A stretch of DNA of 64,000 bases from Piscinibacter sp. XHJ-5 (GTDB lineage Bacteria > Pseudomonadota > Gammaproteobacteria > Burkholderiales > Burkholderiaceae_C), in assembly GCF_029855045.1 (NCBI RefSeq), contig NZ_CP123228.1:4774001-4838000 (forward strand), written 5' to 3'. The first letter of the stretch is position 1. Every line of letters starts with the position of its first letter. Below the pieces are notes generated by a model. It was not told the DNA's origin, ran no database searches, and worked only from the letters and a program-made list of their open reading frames with translations. The position numbers and the translations under genes were made by a program. Shown in pieces: positions 29,401 to 37,212 of the stretch.

Positions 29401-32016
29401 GGCAACTTCTGCCTGCCATGGAGCAAGCACGTGCGAGCCGGTCGCGACTTGATCCGTCGCGCATTCGACGCAGCGAATGCAAATGGCGACCTCACGCATG
29501 CAGCATTCAGCTGCAACAACCTCATCACGAACCTTCTTGCGACGGGCGATCCGCTCATTGACGTGCAACGCGAGGCCGAGCGAGGCTTGGCGTTTGCCCG
29601 GGACGCCGGTTTCGGCGCCGTTATCCACATCATCACCACGCAGCTGGGTCTTGTCCGGACGCTTCGCGGCCTGACGGCAACGTTCGGCTGCTTCAACGAC
29701 GAGCAGTTCGACGAGAGTCAGTTCGAACGCGGCTTGTCGAACGAACCGGATGCGTCGGGTGCGCCGATCGCTGCGTGCCGCTACTGGACACGCAAGCTGC
29801 AGGCGCGCTTCCTTGCGGGAGACTATTCGACGGCCGTTGTCGCATCGTTGAACGTGCAACGATTGCTCTGGACAGGGCCTTCCGTTCTTGAGTCTGCGGA
29901 AGCTCACTTATACGGTGCGCTGACCCATGCGGCATCCTGCGATGCCAGGTTTCCTCTTCAGTATCGGGAGCATGTCGACGCCCTGACCGCCCACTACAGG
30001 CAACTTGTCGAATGGGAAGAGCATTGTCCGGAGAATTTCCGGAACCGCGCGGCACTGGTCGGCGCGGAGATCGCTCGCATCGAAGGCCGGGAACTGGATG
30101 CCGAGCGCCTTTACGAAGAGGCCATCAGGTCGGCGCGCGAGAACGAATTCGTCCACAACGAAGCGCTCGCTAACGAGCTGGCGGCTCGCTTCCATGCCGC
30201 CCGCGGCTTCGACACCATTTCCGAGGCGTATCTGCGCAATGCCCGATACGGCTTTCTCCGCTGGGGCGCCGATGGAAAAGTGAGGCAACTCGACCAGTTG
30301 CATCCACACCTGCGGACGGTGGAGGCTGCCCCTGTTTCGACCGGCACCATCGGCGCGCTCGGCGAACAGCTCGATCTTGCGACCGTGATCACGGTGTCAC
30401 AAACCGTCTCGGGCGAAATGGTGCTCGAAAAGTTGCTCGATACCGTGATGCGTACGGCGATCGAGCAAGCTGGGGCGGAACGCGCTGTCTTGATGCTCTC
30501 GACGGGAACCGGGCAGCGTATCGTCGCGGAAGCCACAACCAGCAACGACACGGTCATCGTTCGAGTGCGCGACGAGCCCATGACTGCCTCCACGGTGCCC
30601 GAGACGATTGTTCGCTATGTCTTGCATACGCATCAGAACGTGGTTCTCGACAACGCGGCAGCCCTGAATCCCTTTTCAACCGATCCGTACGTCCGTCAGC
30701 GGAACGCCCGGTCTATTCTTTGCCTGCCCCTGTCCAGCCGAGCCAGGATCGTCGGCGTGCTCTACCTGGAAAACAATCTGGCCCCTCGCGTGTTCGCGCC
30801 GGCACGTGCCACGGTGCTCAAGGTGCTTGCCGCGCAGGCTGCGATGTCGCTTGAGAATGCTCGCTTGTACCGCGACGTCGCCGAGCGCGAAGCGAAGATC
30901 CGACGCCTGGTCGACTCCAACATCATCGGGATCTTCATCTGCGAGCTCGAAGGTCGGATTCTCGAGGCGAACGACGCCTTTCTGGCGATGGTCGGATTCG
31001 ACCGCGAGGATCTCGTCGCACACGAATTGCGCTGGACCGAGTTGACGCCGCCGGAATGGCGTGATCGCGACGAACGTCTGATGATCGAATTGAGAGCCAG
31101 CGGGACCTTGCAGCCATTCGAGAAGGAGTACCTTCGAAAGGACGGCAGCCGCGTGCCCGTGCTCGTAGGGGTGGCTAGCTTCGACGGAACCGGAAACCAA
31201 GCTGTGGCCTACGTCGTCGACCTGACCGAGCGCAGGCAGGCCCAGGAGGCCCTCAGCCGGGCGAGCGATGAACTCGCGCATGTGTCGAGGGTGACAGCCC
31301 TGAGCGCGCTCACCGCGTCGATCGCTCATGAGGTCAACCAGCCGCTCTCCGGAATCATGACCAACGCTTCGACGTGCCTTCGGATGCTGGATGCCACGCC
31401 CGCGAACATTGACGGCGCGCGTGAGACCGCGCGCCGCACGATTCGGGATGGCAAGCGCGCTTCGCAGGTGATCGTGCGACTGCGGGAGCTGTTCAGCAAG
31501 CGGGAGTTCACCCTCGAGTCGCTGGATCTGAACGAGGCCACACGAGAGATCATCGCTCTGTTGTTGCACGACCTCCAACGAAACCGCGTCATCCTGCAGG
31601 CGGAACTTGAAGATGACCTTCCGATGGTATTCGGCGATCGGATCCAGCTCCAACAGGTCATTCTGAATCTGGTGCGCAATGCATCGGACGCGATGGTCGA
31701 TGTGCATGATCGACCGCGGCAGTTGCTGATCAAGACCGAACAAGAAGGCAGGGGGCGCGTGCGCTTGAGCGTCTGCGACGCCGGCGTGGGCCTGTCCGCT
31801 CAGAGTCTCGATTCGCTGTTCAATCCCTTCTATACGACAAAGAATGGTGGCATGGGCATCGGGTTGTTTGTCAGCCGCTCCATCATCGAGCGCCATCACG
31901 GCCGTCTCGGTGCCCAGCCGAACCAGGGCGGGCCCGGCGCGACGTTCTCGTTCTCCATTCCATCCGATGCAGCAGACGGCTACGACAAGGAGCCCGCGAC
32001 GACCCCTGCTCATTGA
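26428..32016 (+). CDS. Giant trifunctional Ser/Thr kinase-like / AAA ATPase / sensor histidine kinase
   Basis: This is a 1862-residue cytoplasmic signalling protein without membrane segments. A protein-kinase-like domain occupies residues 1-290, with catalytic loop IIHKDIKPANV (HKD instead of HRD) and LTGFGAASRL (GFG instead of DFG). An AAA/ORC-like ATPase follows, with Walker A GYSGIGKSS (about 345) and Walker B LALFLDDLQWLDA. A long helical TPR-like region extends to about 1300. Next come a GAF domain (about 1330-1480), a PAS domain (IGIFICELEGRILEANDAFL) and a histidine kinase with His1634 in SIAHEVNQPLSG, N-box NLVRNASDAM, and G-boxes DAGVGLS and GGMGIGLFVSRS. There is no receiver domain and no adjacent regulator. 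GGAGG supports the start. This is a known multidomain family with unknown signal. Confidence 0.92.
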   Translation: MDLSGYTLDILREDSGFALCRGRAAASPSLYPPSVLVTILTSDHPRPDRVRMLEREFAMRTELDSTWSIRPLALAQYRGHAALILEDQQGQPLDRVLATPPVIRPLGASPSAGPAIELGLFLRIAVGIAAALGGVHRRGIIHKDIKPANVIVNTGTGQVWLTGFGAASRLPRERQAPEPPETIAGTLPYMAPEQTGRMNRSHDGRSDLYSLGVTLYEMLTGSLPFNAADPMEWVHCHIARQAMPPSERMKHVPPIVSTIIMKLLAKTAEERYQTAAGLENDLRHCLAQFEAEGRVDAFALGERDTPDRLLIPEKLYGRAREIEILLAAFDRIVAGGAPELVLVCGYSGIGKSSVVNELHRVLVPPRGLFAAGKFDQYKRDIPYSTLAQAFQGLVRLLLAKSDVELLVWREALREALGPNGQLIVELVPELTLIVGEQPPVPQLPPQDAQRRFQLVFRRFLGVFARQEHPLALFLDDLQWLDAATLDLLKDLLKQADMRHLLLIGAYRDNEVTSAHPLMRTLDKIRNAGARASEIVLAPLVREDVDLLVADSLFCSLVRAAPLSELVHKKTGGNPFFVIQFLAALVEEGLLTFDHGAACWSWDLARIHAKGYTDNVVDLMASKLGRLSINAQHALQQLACLGNNVESTVLAMVHEDSSEEPDCDLDEAMRAGLILCSEGVYRFLHDRVQEAAYSQIPEARRAETHLRIGRLLAAHTPVERQKEAIFEIVNQLNRGASLIRSRDEKERLAELNLAAGKRAKAATAYVSALRYLVAGAELLSEGGWQNRPDLMFALELHRAECEFLTGDMASAEARLTMLASRAFSSIDHATVACLRIDLYMTLDRNDRAVDVCLAYLHLQGTEWTPHPSEEEARREYDRTWSLLGGREIEGLVDLPLMSDPAVVATVDVLTRALTPTLYTDPNLLSLLVCRLIHLSLEYGNTDGSCLAYVWLGRIAGSRFGNYQAGFRFGRLGHDLVERSGMERFKARTYISFGNFCLPWSKHVRAGRDLIRRAFDAANANGDLTHAAFSCNNLITNLLATGDPLIDVQREAERGLAFARDAGFGAVIHIITTQLGLVRTLRGLTATFGCFNDEQFDESQFERGLSNEPDASGAPIAACRYWTRKLQARFLAGDYSTAVVASLNVQRLLWTGPSVLESAEAHLYGALTHAASCDARFPLQYREHVDALTAHYRQLVEWEEHCPENFRNRAALVGAEIARIEGRELDAERLYEEAIRSARENEFVHNEALANELAARFHAARGFDTISEAYLRNARYGFLRWGADGKVRQLDQLHPHLRTVEAAPVSTGTIGALGEQLDLATVITVSQTVSGEMVLEKLLDTVMRTAIEQAGAERAVLMLSTGTGQRIVAEATTSNDTVIVRVRDEPMTASTVPETIVRYVLHTHQNVVLDNAAALNPFSTDPYVRQRNARSILCLPLSSRARIVGVLYLENNLAPRVFAPARATVLKVLAAQAAMSLENARLYRDVAEREAKIRRLVDSNIIGIFICELEGRILEANDAFLAMVGFDREDLVAHELRWTELTPPEWRDRDERLMIELRASGTLQPFEKEYLRKDGSRVPVLVGVASFDGTGNQAVAYVVDLTERRQAQEALSRASDELAHVSRVTALSALTASIAHEVNQPLSGIMTNASTCLRMLDATPANIDGARETARRTIRDGKRASQVIVRLRELFSKREFTLESLDLNEATREIIALLLHDLQRNRVILQAELEDDLPMVFGDRIQLQQVILNLVRNASDAMVDVHDRPRQLLIKTEQEGRGRVRLSVCDAGVGLSAQSLDSLFNPFYTTKNGGMGIGLFVSRSIIERHHGRLGAQPNQGGPGATFSFSIPSDAADGYDKEPATTPAH

Positions 32017-32339
32017 TAACCTTCAGTCAGACGGGGCTCATGGCCTCTTTTGAAACGGCTTTTCGCCGCACCTTGCTGACAATGCCAAGGCCTCATTCCG
32101 CTCCGCAGTCGGGGTGGAACAGGGTGGCCCTTCGTGGCGCCGGGCCGCCGGCGAAGAGGAGGCTTGTCGGTTCGACCGTTCGACCAGCGATTCGCTGCAG
32201 TCTTGAGCAGATGATTTGTTCTCCTCATAGGAACGGCGAAATGTTCGCCATCGCGCGCGTCACTTAGGCCTCCTTCCCCCCACCGGAGCGACATAGTGAA
32301 TCTCGCTTCGTGCAGTCTCGGCGCCTCCAGATGTGCGAC
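32017..32339. other. Spacer downstream of the giant kinase
   Basis: No recognisable gene and no convincing intrinsic terminator were found. It begins the 2.1 kb gene graveyard that runs to 34120. Confidence 0.5.
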
Positions 32340-32494
32340 TTCGAGCTAGTCGGGGAAGTGCCGGCTGTACTCCCGGATCTCGCTCTTGCCAGTGACCTTC
32401 TCGGATAGATCGGCAGGCGGAACGGGAATTCGAGGACGCCATCGTCGTTCCACACTCGCGCTTTGGCTCTGACTTGATGTTGATCGTTGCTCAT
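32340..32494 (-). pseudogene. SnoaL-like (NTF2 fold) protein relic
   Basis: On the minus strand ARVWNDDGVLEFPFRLP is followed, after a frame change, by LSEKVTGKSEIREYSRHFPD, a stop, then LEVAHLE. This resembles the 'W-x-x-DGVxEFPF ... P-x-x-x-x-G-x-x-A-I-x-x-Y' segment of SnoaL-like/ketosteroid isomerase-type proteins. The N-terminal helix and the C-terminal half are missing. The family call is tentative. It follows the RidA relic by 9 bases on the same strand, so the two may be the remains of one operon. Confidence 0.45.
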
Positions 32495-32503
32495 GAAGAC
32501 TCC

Positions 32504-32785
32504 TCAGCCCCAGGCGCGTTCGAAATGGCCATCCGGGTCCACCATGAACACCGTCACATCGATGACGTCGCTGAAGCTGCAGCCAGCCGCGGCGAGGATG
32601 GTGTTGAGATTCTGGAACGCGAGGGGCACCTGGTCATCGAGTTACGGCTCGGGTGAGCCAACGGGCCGGCTACCAACCTGGCCGGAGACGAACAGCAGGC
32701 CGTTGGCGCGGATCGCGGGGGAGTAGCGGTGCAGCTCGTACAGGGCGTGGCGTTCGGGCGGGGTAACAACGTCGCGGGTGGTCAT
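32504..32785 (-). pseudogene. RidA/YjgF family relic with in-frame stop
   Basis: The minus strand reads RHALYELHRYSPAIRANGLL, FVSGQVGSRPVGSPEP, a TAA at codon 48 (32642-32644), then LDDQVPLAFQNLNTILAAAG, CSFSDVIDVTVFMVDPDGHF and stop after codon 93. This follows RidA proteins closely (LLFVSGQVG, QxxxxxxNLxxxLxxAG, DVIDVTVFMVD). The C-terminal third with the conserved arginine/glutamate of the deaminase site (R-x-x-V-x-x-x-L/P region) is absent. Without the stop and truncation it would be a normal imine/enamine deaminase. Both lesions indicate a dead gene. Confidence 0.8.
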
Positions 32786-32823
32786 GAGAGGCATTCCTCA
32801 AAGCGGTTGCGGATGGAGCCACT

Positions 32824-33171
32824 CTAGGACCCTGCCGATGTGGTGACGGGCTCGGGCGGCGGCTCGTACGGCACCTGCTCAGTACGGCGTTCGGCCTCGG
32901 TGTAGCCCTGCATCAGGTCCGCTTGGTGCCTTCCTCCAGCACCGTGGCCTGCGTGTCCTTCATGGCGATGATCTTGCCGCGGCGCATCTGGCCGTCGCGG
33001 AAGTCGACGAACTCCACAGCCTGTCCAAGATGCAGGCTCGCACGGGCGGCAATGCCACCGCGCGGGTCAGCCAGCATGCCTTCGATCAACGACTTGAGTT
33101 GGGTACAGCTGCAGGCTGGTCGCGACCTCACGGGCTTCGATCATCCGCGGGTCGGTGGCTTGCGAGTTCAC
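32824..33171 (-). pseudogene. Decayed hypothetical gene with two compensating frameshifts
   Basis: Starting at GTG 33171, one frame gives NSQATDPRMIEAREVATSLQ. A second gives LKSLIEGMLADPRGGIAARA and HLGQAVEFVDFRDGQMRRGK, then IIAMKDTQATVLEEGTKR. A third gives LMQGYTEAERRTEQVPYEPP and ends at a stop at 32824. The span is 116 codons exactly, so a net-zero pair of indels restores the frame. The middle part resembles a small KOW-like beta barrel (VEFxDxxxGxxRxGKIxxxxxxxATV), but I do not recognise the family. Confidence 0.45.
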
Positions 33172-33208
33172 GCATTCATCCTCTGGCCTACCAGCGCGCA
33201 GAGCCCTC

Positions 33209-33310
33209 TCAGGCGGCCATGGCGCAGGCGGTGTGTCTTTGTTCTTTGTCGCGTCGCGCGATGTTCCACGGCAGCAGTTCGTCGATGCGGTTCCCTGCGT
33301 GGTCACCTCA
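33209..33310 (-). mobile_element. IS66-family transposase C-terminal relic
   Basis: The minus strand ends GDHAGNRIDELLPWNIARRD, then KEQRHTACAMAA and stop. 'NRIDELLPWN' is the hallmark C-terminal end of IS66 TnpC transposases. Nothing further upstream resembles TnpC, so only about 30 codons survive. No terminal inverted repeat was recognised. Confidence 0.65.
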
Positions 33311-33390
33311 TCGCCCAGGTCGTCGGCGAAGCTTCGTCGAAGTCGTGAAGCGAGAGTTGGTGAAGGCGCCGTCCGACAGGCGCTCCGGCG

Positions 33391-33540
33391 TCACCCTTTC
33401 CCGTCGCTGCCTTTCTTCACGGCCTTTTTCGCCGGTGCCTCTGTCGGCGCTGCCTGTTTTGCGGGCGCCTTAGCCCCGGTGTTTGGGCCGGAAGGAATCT
33501 TTGCGCCGTACTTGGCTTGGGTCGTGCGGGCTCCGGGCAT
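33391..33540 (-). CDS. Small basic Lys/Ala/Pro-rich protein
   Basis: This is a 49-codon frame: MPGARTTQAKYGAKIPSGPN followed by TGAKAPAKQAAPTEAPAKKA and VKKGSDGKG. It has no membrane segment or cysteine, and its composition is like a disordered nucleic-acid-binding tail. Its start lies three bases after the stop of the next small ORF on the same strand, suggesting translational coupling. It may be a genuine small protein or a fragment of a larger lost gene. No family is recognised. Confidence 0.35.
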   Translation of the reverse strand: MPGARTTQAKYGAKIPSGPNTGAKAPAKQAAPTEAPAKKAVKKGSDGKG

Positions 33541-33543
33541 GGC

Positions 33544-33669
33544 CTATTCCGCCTTCGGCTTGGCTGCGACCTTCGTCGACGGACGCGGCAGGGCGACCGG
33601 CTGTTTCCTCGCGTTCTTTGCCCGCTTCTGTTTCTGGCGGCGGATGCCTCGGTGTTTGTCAGCGCTCAT
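33544..33669 (-). CDS. Small very basic Arg/Lys-rich protein
   Basis: This is a 41-codon frame: MSADKHRGIRRQKQKRAKNA then RKQPVALPRPSTKVAAKPKA and E. The strongly basic first half resembles short nucleic-acid-binding peptides. A weak GAGG precedes the ATG. It would be translated first in a two-gene unit with the ORF ending at 33391. Such short ORFs are easily spurious. The paired arrangement and similar composition are the only support. Confidence 0.35.
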   Translation of the reverse strand: MSADKHRGIRRQKQKRAKNARKQPVALPRPSTKVAAKPKAE

Positions 33670-34120
33670 TTGCAACCTCTGGGCTGTTAGGGGCGGCGCT
33701 CACCGCGTGAGGCCTACGGCAGTTGTACCTGATTTGGTTCGACGAAAACCAGCTTCAGGGTCGGGTCTTGCCTTTGCCCCTTGTGTCGCCCCGGCTATAG
33801 CAACGAAAGGACACCCGCGAAATGGATTGAAGCTGATGAGGGGACGACAGCAAGACCTGACTCCAAGCAAGTGGTCATCTCGTTTCATGCCTCCGGGGGC
33901 AAGACAAGTGTCCGGACCGGGACGTACTGCTGTCACTCGTCGCGCGGCTCGGCCAGTGACTGCTCATGACGGTCGCCGCCACTCGAGCGCAAGCTTCGAA
34001 TGTCCGAGTCCAGTCTCAAGCCGTCATCAACCCGTCGTTGAACACCCGCTCCGGCTCCCAGCCGGCCCGTCCCAGCTCCCACTCACCGAATGACCCGCTC
34101 CTCAAAACTCCCCCCACCCC
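33670..34120. other. Spacer with no recognisable gene
   Basis: No protein-like frame was seen. It contains copy B of the diverged intergenic repeat (33964-34017). Confidence 0.5.
33964..34017 (+). repeat. Diverged intergenic repeat, copy B
   Basis: This 54-base stretch ends ATGTCCGAGTCCAGTCTC and aligns without gaps to 16155-16208. It is best explained as an old non-coding repeat family member. Confidence 0.4.
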
Positions 34121-35233
34121 CTACTGCACAAACCGATTCCCCCGCGACAGCATCGTCAATTCCACCCAGCTGCTTCCATGGTGCCGCGTCGGCGAAAACT
34201 GCAGCGAATAGCCGCCGAGATCCAGGCGGCCCAGCGAGCCCATGGCCTGGAGAATGCCTTCGCGGGTCGGCTGCGGGCCGGCCTTCTTCAGCGCGGCGAC
34301 CAGCGCATGGGCCGCGATGCACGATTCGAAGGAGGTGTAGTTCAGCTTGGCGCCGTTGAGCGCGACGAGCGCTTCCGCGCATTCCTTGACCAGCGGCATC
34401 GAGACGTGGTTGGCGGAACGCGGCGACGGGATCACTTGCGCGACGATCGTGCCGCGGGCCAGCTGGCCGACCGAATCGGCCAGCTCGTCGGGGTTGACGA
34501 AGGACAGCGCCGCGATCGACAGCGGGGTGCCCTTCTCGTCGGCCGCCTTGAGCACGTCGCGCACCGCGCTGTATTGGGTGGTCGCGAGCACGTAGTGCGG
34601 TGCCATCTTCAGCAGGCTGCCGATGGACGCCGCATCGACCTGCGCGCCGCGCTTGATGGCCACGCCCGGCGGTTTTGAGGCGCCTGCCTCGACATAGACG
34701 CTGGCGACGGCCTCGTAGTTGCTGCGGCCCACCTCATCGTCGTAGTGCAGGATGACCGCCTTGTCGGCGCCGACGGCGCGCTTGGCCTCGACGATCTTCA
34801 GCGCCTCCTCGCGATAGGAGGCGCGGATCGTGAAGACGTTGGGGTGGTTGCGCAGCGCCAGCGACCCGCTGAACGGCGCGAAGAACAACACGCCGCTGCG
34901 CGCGGCGATCGGCAGCGAGTCGACGCTGTTGGTGGCGGAGTTGTAGCCGAACAGCGCGAGCGCGCCGTGCTGGCCCAGCAGCTGCTGCGTGTTCTCGAGG
35001 GCGCGCTCGCGATTGTTCGCGTTGTCCAGCGTGACCAGCTTCACGCGCCGGCCACCGAGTGCATTGGTGGCATTCACTTTCGCGAACACCGCCAGCGCAC
35101 CGTCGCGCATGTCGCGGCCGATGTCGGCATTGGCACCGCTCAGGGCCACCGATTGACCGATGACGATCTCCTGCGATCGCGCGCCAGGAATCGCGATCAG
35201 GCCGAACAACAGGACTGCCAGCATCTTTCGCAT
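34121..35233 (-). CDS. ABC transporter substrate-binding protein (LivK-like)
   Basis: This 370-residue periplasmic type I binding protein has a signal peptide (MLAVLLFGLIAIPGARS) and then EIVIGQSVALSGANADIGRD. GGRRVKLVTLDNANNRERAL, ALFGYNSATNSVDSLPIAA and FFAPFSGSLALRNHPNVFTI are typical of the Peripla_BP_6 group. The ATG at 35233 (MRKMLAVLL) has GGAGA upstream. It is divergent from the oxalate operon, sharing a 325-base promoter region. No cognate ABC permease is encoded here. It may bind a carboxylate or amino acid, and oxalate is only a positional guess. Confidence 0.88.
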   Translation of the reverse strand: MRKMLAVLLFGLIAIPGARSQEIVIGQSVALSGANADIGRDMRDGALAVFAKVNATNALGGRRVKLVTLDNANNRERALENTQQLLGQHGALALFGYNSATNSVDSLPIAARSGVLFFAPFSGSLALRNHPNVFTIRASYREEALKIVEAKRAVGADKAVILHYDDEVGRSNYEAVASVYVEAGASKPPGVAIKRGAQVDAASIGSLLKMAPHYVLATTQYSAVRDVLKAADEKGTPLSIAALSFVNPDELADSVGQLARGTIVAQVIPSPRSANHVSMPLVKECAEALVALNGAKLNYTSFESCIAAHALVAALKKAGPQPTREGILQAMGSLGRLDLGGYSLQFSPTRHHGSSWVELTMLSRGNRFVQ

Positions 35234-35558
35234 CGCTCGTCTCCAACTCGAACCCGACGCGGCGCAGGTTATCCGAGCAGCGTGGAAGGCACGCGGAACT
35301 TGTTCACGACAGTTCGCGCACTCGTGTGAACGCGGCATCCATTCATGCGACGTTTTCCACTTGATTAGCTGCACGCAATGGTTCGCACGAAAAGTCGGGA
35401 TTTGAAGCCCTCGCAGCGTCGCGATGCGGGCTAACCCGCATGGGGAATCTGTAGAAAGTTGACCGCGGTCAAGCAGGATTGCAAGTCGAAAGTTCGAGCA
35501 TTGATTGCGCGATCTCGCCGGAGATTGACGACCAATTCCAAGCAAACCAGGAGACAGG
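35234..35558. promoter_or_regulatory. Divergent promoter region of the oxalate operon
   Basis: This 325-base non-coding region lies between the divergent binding-protein gene and the transporter/oxc/frc operon. It contains the ATGCGGG-CTAA-CCCGCAT palindrome (separate entry) and an imperfect inverted repeat GTTCGC-GCACTCGT-GTGAAC. No regulator gene is adjacent. Confidence 0.5.
35424..35441. promoter_or_regulatory. 18-base palindrome ATGCGGGCTAACCCGCAT, candidate operator
   Basis: This is a perfect inverted repeat with 7-base arms and a 4-base centre, 118 bases before the first operon start codon. There is no T-tract on either side, which argues for a protein-binding site rather than a terminator. 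The binding protein is unknown. Confidence 0.45.
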
Positions 35559-36575
35559 ATGATCAGGAACCTCCTTTCGTGCGTTCCCGTGCGCACCGCG
35601 GCAGCCGTATTGGCATTGATGCCCACGGTGCCGGCCCTTGCCGCATGGGAGCCGGCCAAGCCGGTGGAGTTCGTCGTGCCGGCCGGAACCGGCGGCGGCG
35701 CCGACCAGATGGCGCGCCTGATCCAGGGCATCATCGTCAAGCACAAGCTGATGAAAGAGCCGCTCGTCGTCGTCAACAAGTCGGGCGGCGCCGGCGCCGA
35801 AGGTTTCCTCTCGGTCAAGGACGCGAAGGGAGATCCGCACAAGATCATCATCACGCTGTCGAACCTGTTCACGACACCGATGGCGACGGGCGTGCCCTTC
35901 AACTGGAAGGACATGACGCCGGTCGCGATGATGGCCCTCGATCAGTTCGTGCTGTGGACCAGCGGCAGCGGACCGTACAAGAACGCCGGCGAGTACGTGG
36001 CGGCGGTGAAGTCGGCGGGACCGAACAAGTTCAAGATGGCCGGCACCGGCTCCAAGCAGGAAGACCAGATCCTCACCGTCGCGATCGAGAAGGCGACCGG
36101 CACCAAGTTCATCTATGTGCCGTTCAAGGGCGGCGGCGAAGTGGCCGTGCAGCTCGTGGGCGGTCATGTCCACTCGACCGTCAACAACCCGATCGAGGCC
36201 GTGGCGCAGTGGCGCGCCGGCACCCTGCGCGCGCAGTGCGTGTTCGACGACCAGCGCATGCCGTTCAAGGCCAAGGTGACCGACACGCAGTCGTGGAACG
36301 ACATCCCGACCTGCAAGGAAGCCGGCGTGCCGGCCAGGTACACGATGCTGCGCGGCATCTTCATGCCCTCCGGCGTGACGCCCGACCAGCTCGCGTTCTA
36401 CGTGGACCTGCTCTCCAAGGTTCGCGCCACGCCGGAGTGGAAGGAGTACATGGAGAAGGGTGCGTTCAATCCCACCTTCATGACCGGCGCTCCATTCACG
36501 CAGTGGCTCGAGGCCGCCGAAGCCACGCATCGCAGCCTGATGACGGAAGCCGGCTTCATCGCCGCCGGCAAGTAG
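35559..36575 (+). CDS. Tripartite tricarboxylate transporter substrate-binding protein (TctC/Bug)
   Basis: This 338-residue periplasmic solute receptor of a TTT system has a signal peptide (RTAAAVLALMPTVPALA), then VEFVVPAGTGGGADQMARLI, VVNKSGGAGAEGFL and FIYVPFKGGGEVAVQLVGGH, all Bug-family landmarks. AGGAGA precedes the ATG. Unlike the orphan Bug protein at 23056, it is followed by its own TctB and TctA genes. It is the first gene of a run ending at 43139 that includes oxalyl-CoA decarboxylase, so the likely ligand is oxalate or a related small carboxylate. Confidence 0.9.
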   Translation: MIRNLLSCVPVRTAAAVLALMPTVPALAAWEPAKPVEFVVPAGTGGGADQMARLIQGIIVKHKLMKEPLVVVNKSGGAGAEGFLSVKDAKGDPHKIIITLSNLFTTPMATGVPFNWKDMTPVAMMALDQFVLWTSGSGPYKNAGEYVAAVKSAGPNKFKMAGTGSKQEDQILTVAIEKATGTKFIYVPFKGGGEVAVQLVGGHVHSTVNNPIEAVAQWRAGTLRAQCVFDDQRMPFKAKVTDTQSWNDIPTCKEAGVPARYTMLRGIFMPSGVTPDQLAFYVDLLSKVRATPEWKEYMEKGAFNPTFMTGAPFTQWLEAAEATHRSLMTEAGFIAAGK

Positions 36576-36669
36576 GCCACCTCCTCGGCGCGGCAACGCG
36601 CGCCCGCCGCTCGAGCGGTGGGTGCCGCCGCCGCATGCCCCTCCCCACACACCACGATCGGAGCTCCTG

Positions 36670-37191
36670 ATGGCGCACGACAAGACATCCGCGGCCGCGA
36701 GCCGCTCGGGCATTGCCACTTGCCGCGTCGACGCGGCGGTCGCGGCGGTCCTGCTGGTCATCGGCCTCGCCGTGATCGTCGAGAGCCGCAGGCTGGGCGC
36801 GGGCTGGACCAGCGACGGGCCGGGAGCCGGCTACTTCCCGTTCTTCATCGGGGTGATCATCGTCGTCTCGGGCCTCGGCATCCTGTACGACGCCTTGCTC
36901 GGCAAGAACCGGAAGACCGAGATCTTCGTCGACACCGTGCAGTTGAAGCGCGTGATGTCGGTGCTGCTGCCCGCCGCGGGGTACGTGCTGGCGATCGCCT
37001 TCGTCGGCGTCTATGTCGCGTCGACGCTCTACATCGCCCTGTTCATGGTCGTCCTGGGCAAGTACTCGTGGGCCAGGAGCGCCTTCGCGGCACTGGGCGT
37101 CGACACGCTCCTCTTCTTCATGTTCGAAGTGTGGTTCAAGGTCCCGCTGTTCAAGGGCTCGCTGGATCCGCTGCGCTTTCTCGGCTACTGA
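36670..37191 (+). CDS. Tripartite tricarboxylate transporter TctB-type small membrane subunit
   Basis: This 173-residue inner-membrane protein has four hydrophobic segments ([65 protein letters not shown]) and the TctB loop [10 protein letters not shown]. It is the small subunit pairing with TctA. ATG 36670 lies after GGAG. It is 94 bases after the receptor gene and 21 bases before TctA, consistent with one transcript. Confidence 0.88.
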   Translation: MAHDKTSAAASRSGIATCRVDAAVAAVLLVIGLAVIVESRRLGAGWTSDGPGAGYFPFFIGVIIVVSGLGILYDALLGKNRKTEIFVDTVQLKRVMSVLLPAAGYVLAIAFVGVYVASTLYIALFMVVLGKYSWARSAFAALGVDTLLFFMFEVWFKVPLFKGSLDPLRFLGY

Positions 37192-37212
37192 ATCTCACGG
37201 AGCAGGTGCGAC

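Noticed and set aside
33391..33669. Toxin-antitoxin pair
   Set aside because: The two small adjacent ORFs are both very basic and lack any toxin or antitoxin motif, and the neighbourhood is degraded.
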